Assembly: GCA_938074135.1 (NCBI GenBank)
Contig: CALJFL010000012.1
Span: forward strand, 1-10,737
Direction of reading: 5' to 3'
Source of the DNA: an uncultured Halieaceae bacterium
GTDB lineage: Bacteria > Pseudomonadota > Gammaproteobacteria > Pseudomonadales > Halieaceae
DNA length: 10,737 nt
In this document: positions 1 to 7,049 of the stretch, piece after piece
Layout: each line of letters begins with the position of its first letter
Numbering within the stretch: position 1 is the stretch's first letter
The notes under the pieces: model-generated
What the model saw: the letters and a program-made list of their open reading frames with translations, nothing else
What the model was told of the DNA's origin: nothing
Databases searched by the model: none
Position numbers and translations under genes: made by a program

Positions 1-1317
1 AATACTCGTCTCAAGGGTCCGGAGGCTGCCTATATCCTGCGGGCCAGTGGTGCCCGCTTCCTGTTTACCGTCAGCGACTTTCTCGACGTCAGCTACCCGC
101 AACTGCTGGCAGGCGAAGACTGTGGCGCCCTGGAGCAGACGGTCATGCTGTCGGGTGATGCACCCGGCACAGCGCAGTGGGAAGATTTTCTCGCCGCCGG
201 CGGCGATATCGATACAAGTTCTATCGATGAGCGCGAGGCTGCGCTGAGCGGCACCGACACCCTCGATATTCTGTTCACATCCGGTACCACCGGGGCTCCC
301 AAGGGGGTGATCACCAGTCACGGCCAGAACATTCGGGTATTCGCCGAGTGGAGTGCCACCGTTGGGCTGCGGTCTGATGATAACTACCTGATAATTAACC
401 CGTTTTTTCATTCTTTCGGGTATAAGGCCGGTTGGCTGGCAAGTATTATTCGCGGTTGTCACATGCTGCCGGTAAAGAGCTTCGACCTCGACGAGGTTAT
501 GGCCCGGATTGCCCGGGACAAGGTGTCCATGATTCCGGGCCCGCCGACCATTTACCAGTCCCTGCTGGCGCACCCGCGGCGCAATGAATATGACCTCAGC
601 AGCCTGCGCCTGGCAGTCACCGGCGCCGCGCCGGTGCCGGTTGAACTGGTCCGCCAGATGCGTGAGGACCTCGGTTTCGAGTTGGTAGTCACTGCCTACG
701 GGCTGACCGAGAGTTGCGGGGTGGTATCCATGTGCCGTGCCGACGACAGCCCCGAGCGAATTTCGCACACCTCGGGCCGGGCGATGAATGGGGTCGAGAT
801 GAAGTGCGTTGACGCCGAGGGCGCCACTGTGCCCGTCGGTACCGAGGGTGAAATCTGGTGTCGCGGCTTCAACGTGATGCAGGGCTATCTCGATAACCCA
901 CAGGAGACCGCGCGAACGATCACCAGCGACGGTTGGCTCAAAACCGGCGACGTGGGTGTGATGGATGCCGATGGCTACGTGCGTATCACCGATCGTATCA
1001 AGGATATGTTTATCGTCGGCGGCTTCAATTGCTACCCGGCGGAGATCGAAAATGCCCTGTGCAGTATGCCCGGCGTGGCGCGGGCAGCGGTCATAGGTGT
1101 GCCAGACGAACGCCTGGGCGAGGTGGCCAGGGCGTACATTGTGCCTACTGCCGATGCGCAATTGGACGAGGCGTCGGTGATCGACTGGAGCCGTGAGCAC
1201 ATGGCGAATTACAAGGTGCCGCGGTCCGTGCGGTTTCTTGATGAGTTCCCCATGAACGCCAGCGGCAAGGTGCTAAAGGGCGCCCTGCGCGAGCTCGCCG
1301 CGGGAGACAGTGCGTGA
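1..1317 (+). CDS. fadD3: FadD3-type acyl-CoA synthetase (HIP-CoA ligase), 5' end missing
   Basis: ATP-dependent acyl-CoA ligase of the ANL superfamily. The frame is open from base 1 and opens with NTRLKGPEAAYIL, a segment that follows the first roughly 80 residues in this family, so the gene starts outside the window. 438 residues are visible. Adenylation motifs by visible residue: P-loop TSGTTGAPKG 93-102, YGLTES 233-238, TGD 315-317, the hinge ITDRIKD 329-335, and the C-terminal NASGK whose Lys423 is the expected catalytic lysine. Segments INPFFHSFGYKAG and GPPTIYQSLL closely match M. tuberculosis FadD3 as I remember it. FadD3 adds CoA to HIP, the bicyclic propionate left after steroid rings A and B are removed. 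The downstream ipdA, ipdB, ipdC and echA20 genes support this substrate over an ordinary fatty acid. The stop overlaps the next gene's GTG start. Confidence 0.88.
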   Translation, partial: NTRLKGPEAAYILRASGARFLFTVSDFLDVSYPQLLAGEDCGALEQTVMLSGDAPGTAQWEDFLAAGGDIDTSSIDEREAALSGTDTLDILFTSGTTGAPKGVITSHGQNIRVFAEWSATVGLRSDDNYLIINPFFHSFGYKAGWLASIIRGCHMLPVKSFDLDEVMARIARDKVSMIPGPPTIYQSLLAHPRRNEYDLSSLRLAVTGAAPVPVELVRQMREDLGFELVVTAYGLTESCGVVSMCRADDSPERISHTSGRAMNGVEMKCVDAEGATVPVGTEGEIWCRGFNVMQGYLDNPQETARTITSDGWLKTGDVGVMDADGYVRITDRIKDMFIVGGFNCYPAEIENALCSMPGVARAAVIGVPDERLGEVARAYIVPTADAQLDEASVIDWSREHMANYKVPRSVRFLDEFPMNASGKVLKGALRELAAGDSA

Positions 1318-1817
1318 ATCACGCGGCCCAGGAATCTTCCGCAGTCCGGTCACCGATCGAACTCGATGCAACCGATAACGCGATCATCGCTTTGCTGCGT
1401 GCCGATGGCCGCTTGCCCTATCGCGCGATCGCCAGGGAGTTGGGTATCACCGAGGCGACCGTGCGCAGCCGCGTGCGCCGCCTGGAAGAGTCCGACACCA
1501 TGCGAGTGGTTGCGGTGACTGATATCGAAGCGGCCGGCTACGGTATGTTGTTAGCCGTTGGTGTGCAGGTTGAAGGGCGCTCACCGGATGACGTGGCCCG
1601 CGACCTGGCCGAGGTGCGGGAAGTGTTCTCCGTCAATGTCGTGGTGGGCGCGCAGGACGTCGAGATACTGGTCGTGGCGGAAGATCAGGCGGCCCTCAAT
1701 GTGCTGCTGGCCCAGCAGCTGGCGACAGTGCCAGGCGTGCGGCGCCTGACACCCGCGCTGGCGGTGGATGTGCTCAAGAACCAGCCAGACTGGGTGCCAT
1801 TCCATGACCCGGCGTAG
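1314..1817 (+). CDS. Lrp/AsnC-family transcriptional regulator, first of a tandem pair
   Basis: 167-residue regulator, near the usual Lrp length. It begins with an AsnC-type helix-turn-helix (about 17-65; LDATDNAIIALL, then GITEATVRSRVRRLEE as the turn and recognition helix). An effector-binding and oligomerisation (RAM) domain follows at about 72-155, with the family's VVGAQDVEILVV strand and VPGVRRL segment. The GTG start at 1314 shares four bases with the fadD3 stop and has a GGGAGA ribosome site at 1302-1307, six bases upstream, so translational coupling is likely. Lrp proteins form dimers and higher oligomers that respond to small molecules, usually amino acids. Here the setting suggests a pathway intermediate or CoA ester as effector, which is inference. 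It likely controls this operon and therefore itself. The DNA target cannot be read from the window because no promoter is visible. Confidence 0.9.
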   Translation: MNHAAQESSAVRSPIELDATDNAIIALLRADGRLPYRAIARELGITEATVRSRVRRLEESDTMRVVAVTDIEAAGYGMLLAVGVQVEGRSPDDVARDLAEVREVFSVNVVVGAQDVEILVVAEDQAALNVLLAQQLATVPGVRRLTPALAVDVLKNQPDWVPFHDPA

Positions 1818-2271
1818 CCTGGACGAGGTGGATCAGGCGATTGTGGCAACCCTGGCCAGCGATGCACGGATCAGTAATGGCCAGGTGGCGACCCAACTGG
1901 GCGTGACCGAAGGTACGGTGCGCGCGCGAATAAAGCGGATGGAAGAAGAGAAGCTTATCCGTATTACCGCCGTCACCAATATTGATCGTTTTGCCGATGC
2001 GACCCTGGCGTACATCTGGATTGAAGTTGAACGCAGCGACCAGACCCGGGCGGTAGCAGACAGTCTGGCCGCCATTCCAGAGTTGGGTTTTGTTGGGGTC
2101 ATGCTGGGTCGGTCGGACATCCTGGCAATTACCATGGTGCGCAATACCGAGCACCTGGCGGATTTTGTCCACAACCGCATAAACAGTGTGCCCGGGGTGC
2201 GTCGCAGCGACAGTACCCTGGGTGTGAATTTTGTAAAACACGATTACCGCATGGCGCGGATCGTCAACTGA
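1804..2271 (+). CDS. Lrp/AsnC-family transcriptional regulator, second of a tandem pair
   Basis: 155-residue protein with helix-turn-helix at about 6-54 (SLDEVDQAIVATL, GVTEGTVRARIKRMEEE) and RAM domain at about 60-145, including a VPGVRR segment identical to that in the preceding gene. Across 55 aligned residues of the DNA-binding domain I count about 26 identities between the two proteins; the RAM domains differ more, so these are old paralogues rather than a recent copy. I chose ATG 1804 because the LDxxD helix then starts at residue 6, as is usual. An in-frame ATG at 1768 would add 12 residues and lengthen the overlap. The chosen start lies inside the previous gene, 14 bases before its end, without a clear ribosome site, which suggests coupled translation. 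The effector is unknown; the two proteins could form mixed oligomers. Confidence 0.88.
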   Translation: MTRRSLDEVDQAIVATLASDARISNGQVATQLGVTEGTVRARIKRMEEEKLIRITAVTNIDRFADATLAYIWIEVERSDQTRAVADSLAAIPELGFVGVMLGRSDILAITMVRNTEHLADFVHNRINSVPGVRRSDSTLGVNFVKHDYRMARIVN

Positions 2272-2274
2272 ACC

Positions 2275-2280
2275 AGAGGA
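2275..2280 (+). promoter_or_regulatory. Ribosome binding site of ipdA
   Basis: AGAGGA lies six bases before ATG 2287. This decides the start: an upstream in-frame TTG at 2281 would directly abut the site and is not credible. Confidence 0.75.
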
Positions 2281-2286
2281 TTGTTG

Positions 2287-3162
2287 ATGGATAAGAGTAT
2301 GAGTGCTGCCGATGTTGTGGCGCAGCTGCGCGATGGCATGACCATTGGCATAGGTGGCTGGGGCCCGCGGCGCAAGCCCATGGCCCTGGTGCGGGAGATT
2401 CTGCGTTCGGATCTCAAAGACCTGACAGTCGTGTCTTACGGCGGTGCCGATGTCGGTATGTTGTGCGCGGCCGGTAAAGTGCGGAAGGTTGTTTTTGCTT
2501 TTGTCTCGCTGGACTTTATTCCGCTGGAGCCCTATTTCCGCCAGGCCCGTCAGTCCGGAGCCATCGAAGTGATGGAGATTGACGAGGGCATGATGTTGCT
2601 TGGTCTGCGGGCAGCGGCCTGGGGCCTGCCTTACATACCCACCGAGGTCGGTCTGGGTACCGACATCATCACCCGCAACCCCGATATCAAGTTGGTCGAC
2701 AGCCCCTATGACGACAAGGAATGGGTGGCCATGCCGGCACTGAAGCTGGATGTGTCATTGATACACGTCGATCGGGCTGACGCGCGCGGTGTCTGCCAGA
2801 TCAGTGGCCCAGACCACTACATGGACGACTGGTACGCCCGAGCGGCGGATAAAACCTATGTCTCCTGCGATGAATTGGTCGACAGCGCCTATTTTCATGA
2901 TCCGGCCCAGGCGCGGCTGGTGCATTGGGAGCGTGCGGCTACTACTGGCGTGGTGCACATTCCCGGCGGTGCACACCCGAGCTCGTGCAGCCCGCTGTAC
3001 GGCTTCGATGTTCCGCACTTCAAAGCGTACGCGGCGTCAGCGCGAGAGGAGGCGGGTTTCGAAGGCTATCTCGAGCAGTTCCTGGGTGCCGACGAGCAGG
3101 AATACCAGCACAAGGTGGGTGGCCTCGATGCCATTCGCGCCATTGAATTACCGACTTACTGA
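2287..3162 (+). CDS. ipdA: IpdA, alpha subunit of the steroid ring-C-cleaving CoA hydrolase
   Basis: 291-residue class I CoA-transferase-fold alpha subunit, almost the length of M. tuberculosis IpdA. Diagnostic segments are GMTIGIGGWGPRRKPMALVR (18-37), LTVVSYGGADVGMLCAAGKV (46-65) and GAIEVMEIDEGM (91-102). IpdA and IpdB together hydrolyse the six-membered ring of COCHEA-CoA, giving an open-chain methyl-dioxo-decanedioyl-CoA, although the fold is that of CoA transferases. In the characterised enzyme a glutamate of the A subunit is reported as important; the acidic DEG at 99-101 is the likely counterpart, but that alignment is from memory. A cytoplasmic enzyme with no signal peptide. ipdB follows after 21 bases, as expected for subunits made together. 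A generic CoA-transferase role (for example 3-oxoacid CoA transferase) is much less likely given the GWG-RRKPM signature and the neighbours. Confidence 0.9.
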   Translation: MDKSMSAADVVAQLRDGMTIGIGGWGPRRKPMALVREILRSDLKDLTVVSYGGADVGMLCAAGKVRKVVFAFVSLDFIPLEPYFRQARQSGAIEVMEIDEGMMLLGLRAAAWGLPYIPTEVGLGTDIITRNPDIKLVDSPYDDKEWVAMPALKLDVSLIHVDRADARGVCQISGPDHYMDDWYARAADKTYVSCDELVDSAYFHDPAQARLVHWERAATTGVVHIPGGAHPSSCSPLYGFDVPHFKAYAASAREEAGFEGYLEQFLGADEQEYQHKVGGLDAIRAIELPTY

Positions 3163-3183
3163 GCGGCGGGAGAGACATTCGAC

Positions 3184-3984
3184 ATGACACAAGCAACAGA
3201 TTACAGCCTCGCCGAGTTGTGCATCGTAGCGGCCAGTGAGTCGTTTCGCGATGACGGCGAAGTGCTCGCCACCGGCATTGGTGTCATTCCCCGGCTGGCA
3301 GCCAGCCTGGCAATGAAGACCTTTAACCCGGCCCTGATGATGACCGACTCGGAGGCTTACATGCTTAGTGAGCCCAATCCACTGGGCAAGCGTGGCGATG
3401 ATTTCGTCCAGGCCAATGAGAGCTGGATGGGTTTCTCGCGCATCTTCGACAATGTCTGGAGCGGCAAGCGTCACGCGATGCTCGGCCCCACCCAGATCGA
3501 TCGCTTTGGCCAGAGTAATACCTCGGCCCTGGGTGGCACCTATGACAAGCCCAAGGTGATGATGCTGGGCGCTCGCGGCTTTCCAGGGAATTCGATTTCG
3601 CATCCCAACAGTTTTTTTGTGCCAGCGCACAACACTCGCGTCTTTATGGCAGGCGAGTGCGACTTTGTCTCTTCCATTGGTTATAACCCGGAGCGCCTGC
3701 CAAAAGGGCACGCCCTGGACGACATTGATATCCGCCGGGTGATTACCGACCTGTGTGTGATGGACTTTGGCGGCCCGGATCACCAGATCCGCCTGCTGAG
3801 CCTGCACCCGGGCATTAGCGCAGAGCAGGTGCAGGAAAATACCGGCTATCCGGTGCATGTGCCTGATGACGTGGCCACCACGGCGGCACCCACGCTGGAG
3901 CAGCTGTCGATCATTGCTGCATTGGATCCACACAATCAGCGGGCCCTGCAAATCAAGGATAACCCGCCAGGGGATCGCTCCTGA
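3184..3984 (+). CDS. ipdB: IpdB, beta subunit of the steroid ring-C-cleaving CoA hydrolase
   Basis: 266-residue CoA-transferase beta-subunit homologue, partner of the IpdA encoded just upstream. Recognisable segments are MMTDSEAYML (52-61), GKRHAMLGPTQIDRFGQ, GARGFPGNSISHPNS and the C-terminal MDFGGPDHQIRLLSLHPGI. Class I CoA transferases carry their catalytic Glu in a Ser-Glu-Asn-Gly loop. Here the loop reads Ser-Glu-Ala (Glu57) with no Asn-Gly, fitting the IpdB subfamily, whose characterised members hydrolyse a carbon-carbon bond rather than move CoA between acids. The start has GGGAGAG at 3168-3174, nine bases upstream. The stop codon is embedded in the ribosome site of ipdC, which follows after 11 bases. 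Acts in the cytoplasm. Confidence 0.9.
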   Translation: MTQATDYSLAELCIVAASESFRDDGEVLATGIGVIPRLAASLAMKTFNPALMMTDSEAYMLSEPNPLGKRGDDFVQANESWMGFSRIFDNVWSGKRHAMLGPTQIDRFGQSNTSALGGTYDKPKVMMLGARGFPGNSISHPNSFFVPAHNTRVFMAGECDFVSSIGYNPERLPKGHALDDIDIRRVITDLCVMDFGGPDHQIRLLSLHPGISAEQVQENTGYPVHVPDDVATTAAPTLEQLSIIAALDPHNQRALQIKDNPPGDRS

Positions 3985-3995
3985 GGACGTACACT

Positions 3996-5087
3996 ATGTT
4001 GCAAACCCGCCTGACTGAAAAACTGGGCTGCCGTTACCCCATCGTACAGACCGCGATGGGTTGGGTGGCCGACCCGAATCTGGTTGCCGGCAGTTGTAAT
4101 GCCGGTGCTTTCGGCTTCCTGGCCGGCGCGACGATTCCGCCGGAGGAAATGGAGCGCGACATTCTGCAGGTCAAGGAGCTCACCGACCGGCCCTTTGGTG
4201 TCAACTTTCACATGTACCAACCCAATGCGGCAGACATTGTCGATATGGTTATCCGCCACGGTGTTAAAGCGGTCAGTTATTCGCGCTCGCCCGGCCCCGA
4301 GTTTATCGGCAAGCTGAAGGATGCGGGGGTGATCTGCATGCCCACCGTGGGTTTGCCCAAGCACGCCCTCAAGGCCGTGGAGTTGGGCGCCGATGTGGTG
4401 ACGGTGCAGGGCGGTGAAGGCGGAGGTCATACCGGCGCCATACCTACCACGCTGTTGATCCCCCAGGTGATAGAGGCGGTTGGCGACCGGGTGCCGGTGG
4501 TGGCCGCCGGTGGTTTCAAGGACGGTCGCGGCCTGACCGCTGCCCTGGCCTGGGGTGCCGACGGTATCGCCATGGGCACACGTTTCCTCATGACTGAAGA
4601 GAGTCCGGTGCCGCGTGAGACCCTGCAGCGCTATATCGATTGTAAAAACCCCGGCGAAATTATTGTGTCCAAAGCCATGGACGGTTTGCCCCAGCGCATG
4701 ATCATGAACGAACTGCTCACCGAGTTGGAAAAAGCCGGCACATTGCGCAAATTCCTTATCGCCATGCGCAACGGCCTGGCCTTTCGTAAACATACCGGTG
4801 CGACATTATTCGGCCTGCTCAAATCGGCCGTGGCGATGAGCAGCGACGACGAGATGACTGCAGCCCAGGCCATCATGTCGGCCAATGCCCCGATGATCAT
4901 CCAAAAAGCGATGGTGGATGGTCAGCCGTCACAGGGCGTGTTGCCCAGCGGTCAGGTGGCGGGGGTGATCGATGAATTGCTCACCTGTGAAGAATTGGTC
5001 AGCCGTATTGTGCACGAGGCCGAGCAGCGCCTGGCGTTGCTGGCCGTGCGCATTAACGAAGCTGAGACTCATTGCAACGCGCTGTGA
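3996..5087 (+). CDS. ipdC: IpdC-type flavin-dependent oxidoreductase (nitronate monooxygenase superfamily)
   Basis: 363-residue TIM-barrel flavoprotein of the NPD/nitronate monooxygenase superfamily. FMN-binding landmarks are PIVQTAMGWV (15-24), GGEGGGHTG (139-147, including the conserved His145), VVAAGGFKDGRG (168-179) and MGTRFL (193-198). The C-terminal LPSGQVAGVIDEL is also typical of the family. Superfamily membership alone would suggest nitronate oxidation or enoyl reduction, but the position between ipdB and echA20 points to IpdC. In M. tuberculosis and Rhodococcus, IpdC works with the dehydrogenase IpdF on 5-OH-HIC-CoA to make the substrate of EchA20, and ipdC mutants accumulate that CoA ester. 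The ribosome site TGAGGA (3982-3987) overlaps the ipdB stop, and ATG 3996 follows after eight bases. The length is close to that of M. tuberculosis IpdC. No signal peptide or membrane segment. Confidence 0.87.
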   Translation: MLQTRLTEKLGCRYPIVQTAMGWVADPNLVAGSCNAGAFGFLAGATIPPEEMERDILQVKELTDRPFGVNFHMYQPNAADIVDMVIRHGVKAVSYSRSPGPEFIGKLKDAGVICMPTVGLPKHALKAVELGADVVTVQGGEGGGHTGAIPTTLLIPQVIEAVGDRVPVVAAGGFKDGRGLTAALAWGADGIAMGTRFLMTEESPVPRETLQRYIDCKNPGEIIVSKAMDGLPQRMIMNELLTELEKAGTLRKFLIAMRNGLAFRKHTGATLFGLLKSAVAMSSDDEMTAAQAIMSANAPMIIQKAMVDGQPSQGVLPSGQVAGVIDELLTCEELVSRIVHEAEQRLALLAVRINEAETHCNAL

Positions 5088-5114
5088 GCTACTGATTAAA
5101 AGAAGGTAATTACA

Positions 5115-5873
5115 ATGTCAAAAGCAAAGCCATTTGGTACCACGATCAAGGACGGCATCGCCGAGATGATTCTCGACCATCCTCCGGTGAATGCCTTCGA
5201 CTCGGCCGGTTGGTTCGCGATTGCCGATGAACTTGATGCACTGGGTGACAATGATGAGGTGCGGGTGATCATTGTGGCAGCGGCAGGGAAGGGCTTCTGT
5301 GCCGGTGTCGACATCAAGGAGTTGGCTGCGGATGCGAGCAAAATAGTCGATGTGAACAAGGGCAACTACGAAACCTTTCGCGCTATCCATCGCAATCCCA
5401 AGCCGGTAATTGTGGCACTGCACAGTTTTGTGCTGGGCGGCGGCATCGGCATGGCCGGTGCGGCCGATATCATATTGGCCTCTGATTGCGCCCGCTTCGG
5501 TGTCCCCGAAATTGATCGCGGTGCCATGGGCGGCGGTGCCCATTTGCAGCGCATGTTCCCGGTGCAAAAAGTACGTTACATGTATTTCACCGGCGAGTTT
5601 ATCGATGCCCAGGAAGCCTATCGCCTGGGTGCGGTGGAGCGGGTTGTGCCACGCGACGAGTTGCTGCCCACGGCCCGCGATATCGCCGCCAAGATTTCCG
5701 CCAAATCCTCGGCCATGGTGAAGTTGGCGAAGGAAGCATTGACCGGGATTGAAGACGGTAACCTCGAAGACAAGTACCGCTGGGAACAGGGTTTCACACT
5801 GGAGGCCTACACCATGGGTGACTCGCAGGAATCGCGCGATGCCTTTGTCGAAAAGCGTGACGTTGAGTTTTAG
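5115..5873 (+). CDS. echA20: EchA20-type crotonase, steroid ring-D hydrolase
   Basis: 252-residue crotonase-fold protein. The two oxyanion-hole segments are visible: GKGFCAGVDIKEL (58-70) and HSFVLGGGIGMAG (103-115). Classical enoyl-CoA hydratases use two glutamates, one in GGGCELA and one in PEI. Here the first position is Gly112 and only the second, Glu132, remains. M. tuberculosis EchA20, as I recall it, has the same GGGIG and PE-x-x-RGA pattern and a matching C-terminal YR-x-EQGFT, which makes this assignment stronger than general crotonase similarity. EchA20 hydrolyses the five-membered ring D of the bicyclic dione CoA ester to give COCHEA-CoA, the substrate of IpdAB encoded upstream. 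The start has AAGG at 5103-5106, eight bases before the ATG. The next gene begins 10 bases after the stop. Confidence 0.88.
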   Translation: MSKAKPFGTTIKDGIAEMILDHPPVNAFDSAGWFAIADELDALGDNDEVRVIIVAAAGKGFCAGVDIKELAADASKIVDVNKGNYETFRAIHRNPKPVIVALHSFVLGGGIGMAGAADIILASDCARFGVPEIDRGAMGGGAHLQRMFPVQKVRYMYFTGEFIDAQEAYRLGAVERVVPRDELLPTARDIAAKISAKSSAMVKLAKEALTGIEDGNLEDKYRWEQGFTLEAYTMGDSQESRDAFVEKRDVEF

Positions 5874-5883
5874 GGGCGGCTGA

Positions 5884-7047
5884 ATGAATTTGGAATATAC
5901 AGCGTCACAGCAGGCCTTTCGCGCGGAAGTGCGCGAATGGCTGGCTGCCAATGTGCCGGCGCAGCGGCTGCAGAGTTTCGATACCGGGGAAGGCTTCCAG
6001 CAGCACCGTGAGTGGGAGGCCAAACTCAATGACGGTCGCTGGGGGATGGTCACCTGGCCGGAGTCACTCGGTGGTCGCGGTTGTGACCTCATCGAGTGGC
6101 TGATCTTCGAGGAGGAGTATTACCGTGCCGGTGCGCCGCTGCGGGTTAACCAGAACGGAATTTTCCTGCTCGGGCCAACCCTTATGGAATATGGCACCGA
6201 GGAGCAGAAGGCGCGCATCCTGCCGAAGATGGCCAATGGCGAAGAAGTCTGGGCCCAGGGCTGGAGTGAGCCCAATGCCGGTTCCGATATGGCTGCGATT
6301 CGCGCAACCGCCAGGCTGGATGGCGACAAGTACATCGTCAATGGCCAGAAGATCTGGTCGACGCGGGCGGTCTGGGCCGACTGGGTGTTTGGTATGTTTC
6401 GCACCGACCCCGACTCCGAGCGTCACCGCGGCCTGACCTTTATTCTGGTGCCGCTGGATTCGCCGGGTATTACCGTGCGGCCCATCCCCCAGCTCGATGG
6501 CCTGCCGGGTTTCGCCGAGATCTTTTTTGATGACGTGGAAGTGTCGGTGGACAACCGGCTCGGCGATGAGGGCGCAGGCTGGAGTGTCGCCATGGCGACG
6601 GCGGGTTTTGAGCGCGGCCTGATGCTGCGTTCCCCGGCCAGGTTTCAGGAGACCGCGCGGCGGCTGGTTGAACTGTATAAGGAGAACCGCGAGGACGCCG
6701 ATCGCGACCCGGCAGTTAAAGAAGCGGTCATTCGCGCTTACCTGGATGCCGAGAGCTACTGCCTGTCGACTTACCAGACGGCGTGTCGTCTGAGTCAGGG
6801 TGGCAAGATCGGCGCCGAGTCCTCGACCAACAAGATTTTCTGGTCGGAGTTGGACCAGGCGATGCACGCCACAGCCATGAGTATTCTGGGCGCGCGGGCC
6901 GAGTTGTTGCCTCACGCGCCGGCAGCGCAGGGCGTTGGCGGTTGGCTGGACGGATTCCTGTTTGCCCAGTCGGGACCGATCTACGCGGGCACCAATGAGA
7001 TTCAGCGCAATATTATCGCTGAAAGAATGCTGGGCATGCCGAGGTAG
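5884..7047 (+). CDS. fadE31: FadE31-type acyl-CoA dehydrogenase, catalytic subunit
   Basis: 387-residue FAD-dependent acyl-CoA dehydrogenase of full length. Visible features: FAD and substrate loop WSEPNAGSD (127-135), NGQKIWSTR (153-161), and the C-terminal IYAGTNEIQRNIIAERMLG (366-384). Medium-chain enzymes carry their catalytic Glu in that last loop (IYEGT); here the position is Ala369. Glu243 in GFERGL instead matches the base used by isovaleryl-CoA and several steroid acyl-CoA dehydrogenases. Segments such as EEEYYRAGAP, LPKMANGEEVWAQ and ERHRGLTF resemble M. tuberculosis FadE31 as I remember it, more than FadE30. FadE31 pairs with FadE32 or FadE33, and a fadE32 mutant accumulates 4-methyl-5-oxo-octanedioate, so a role after ring cleavage is likely. 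The next gene starts two bases after the stop and encodes a probable partner. The exact FadE type is less sure than the family. Confidence 0.85.
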   Translation: MNLEYTASQQAFRAEVREWLAANVPAQRLQSFDTGEGFQQHREWEAKLNDGRWGMVTWPESLGGRGCDLIEWLIFEEEYYRAGAPLRVNQNGIFLLGPTLMEYGTEEQKARILPKMANGEEVWAQGWSEPNAGSDMAAIRATARLDGDKYIVNGQKIWSTRAVWADWVFGMFRTDPDSERHRGLTFILVPLDSPGITVRPIPQLDGLPGFAEIFFDDVEVSVDNRLGDEGAGWSVAMATAGFERGLMLRSPARFQETARRLVELYKENREDADRDPAVKEAVIRAYLDAESYCLSTYQTACRLSQGGKIGAESSTNKIFWSELDQAMHATAMSILGARAELLPHAPAAQGVGGWLDGFLFAQSGPIYAGTNEIQRNIIAERMLGMPR

Positions 7048-7049
7048 TT

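Noticed and set aside
145..1317. Treating the acyl-CoA synthetase as a complete 390-residue gene starting at ATG 145.
   Set aside because: The frame is open back to base 1 and residues encoded there (NTRLKGPEAAYIL) belong to the family, so the gene is truncated by the window edge.
1768..1803. Upstream ATG at 1768 as the start of the second Lrp gene.
   Set aside because: It would add 12 unconserved residues before the LDxxD helix and lengthen the overlap; ATG 1804 fits the family's N-terminus better.
3148..3951. Long open frame of 267 codons on the minus strand opposite ipdB.
   Set aside because: It mirrors ipdB codon for codon in a GC-rich gene, is rich in His, Arg and Gly without any family motif, and has no ribosome site. 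An antisense shadow.
3936..4793. Minus-strand frame of 285 codons opposite ipdC.
   Set aside because: No motif, no ribosome site, and complete overlap with a clear flavoprotein gene.
5118..6092. Minus-strand frame of 324 codons opposite echA20.
   Set aside because: It covers a gene with strong crotonase motifs, shows no recognisable domain, and would also overlap the start of the next gene. A shadow.
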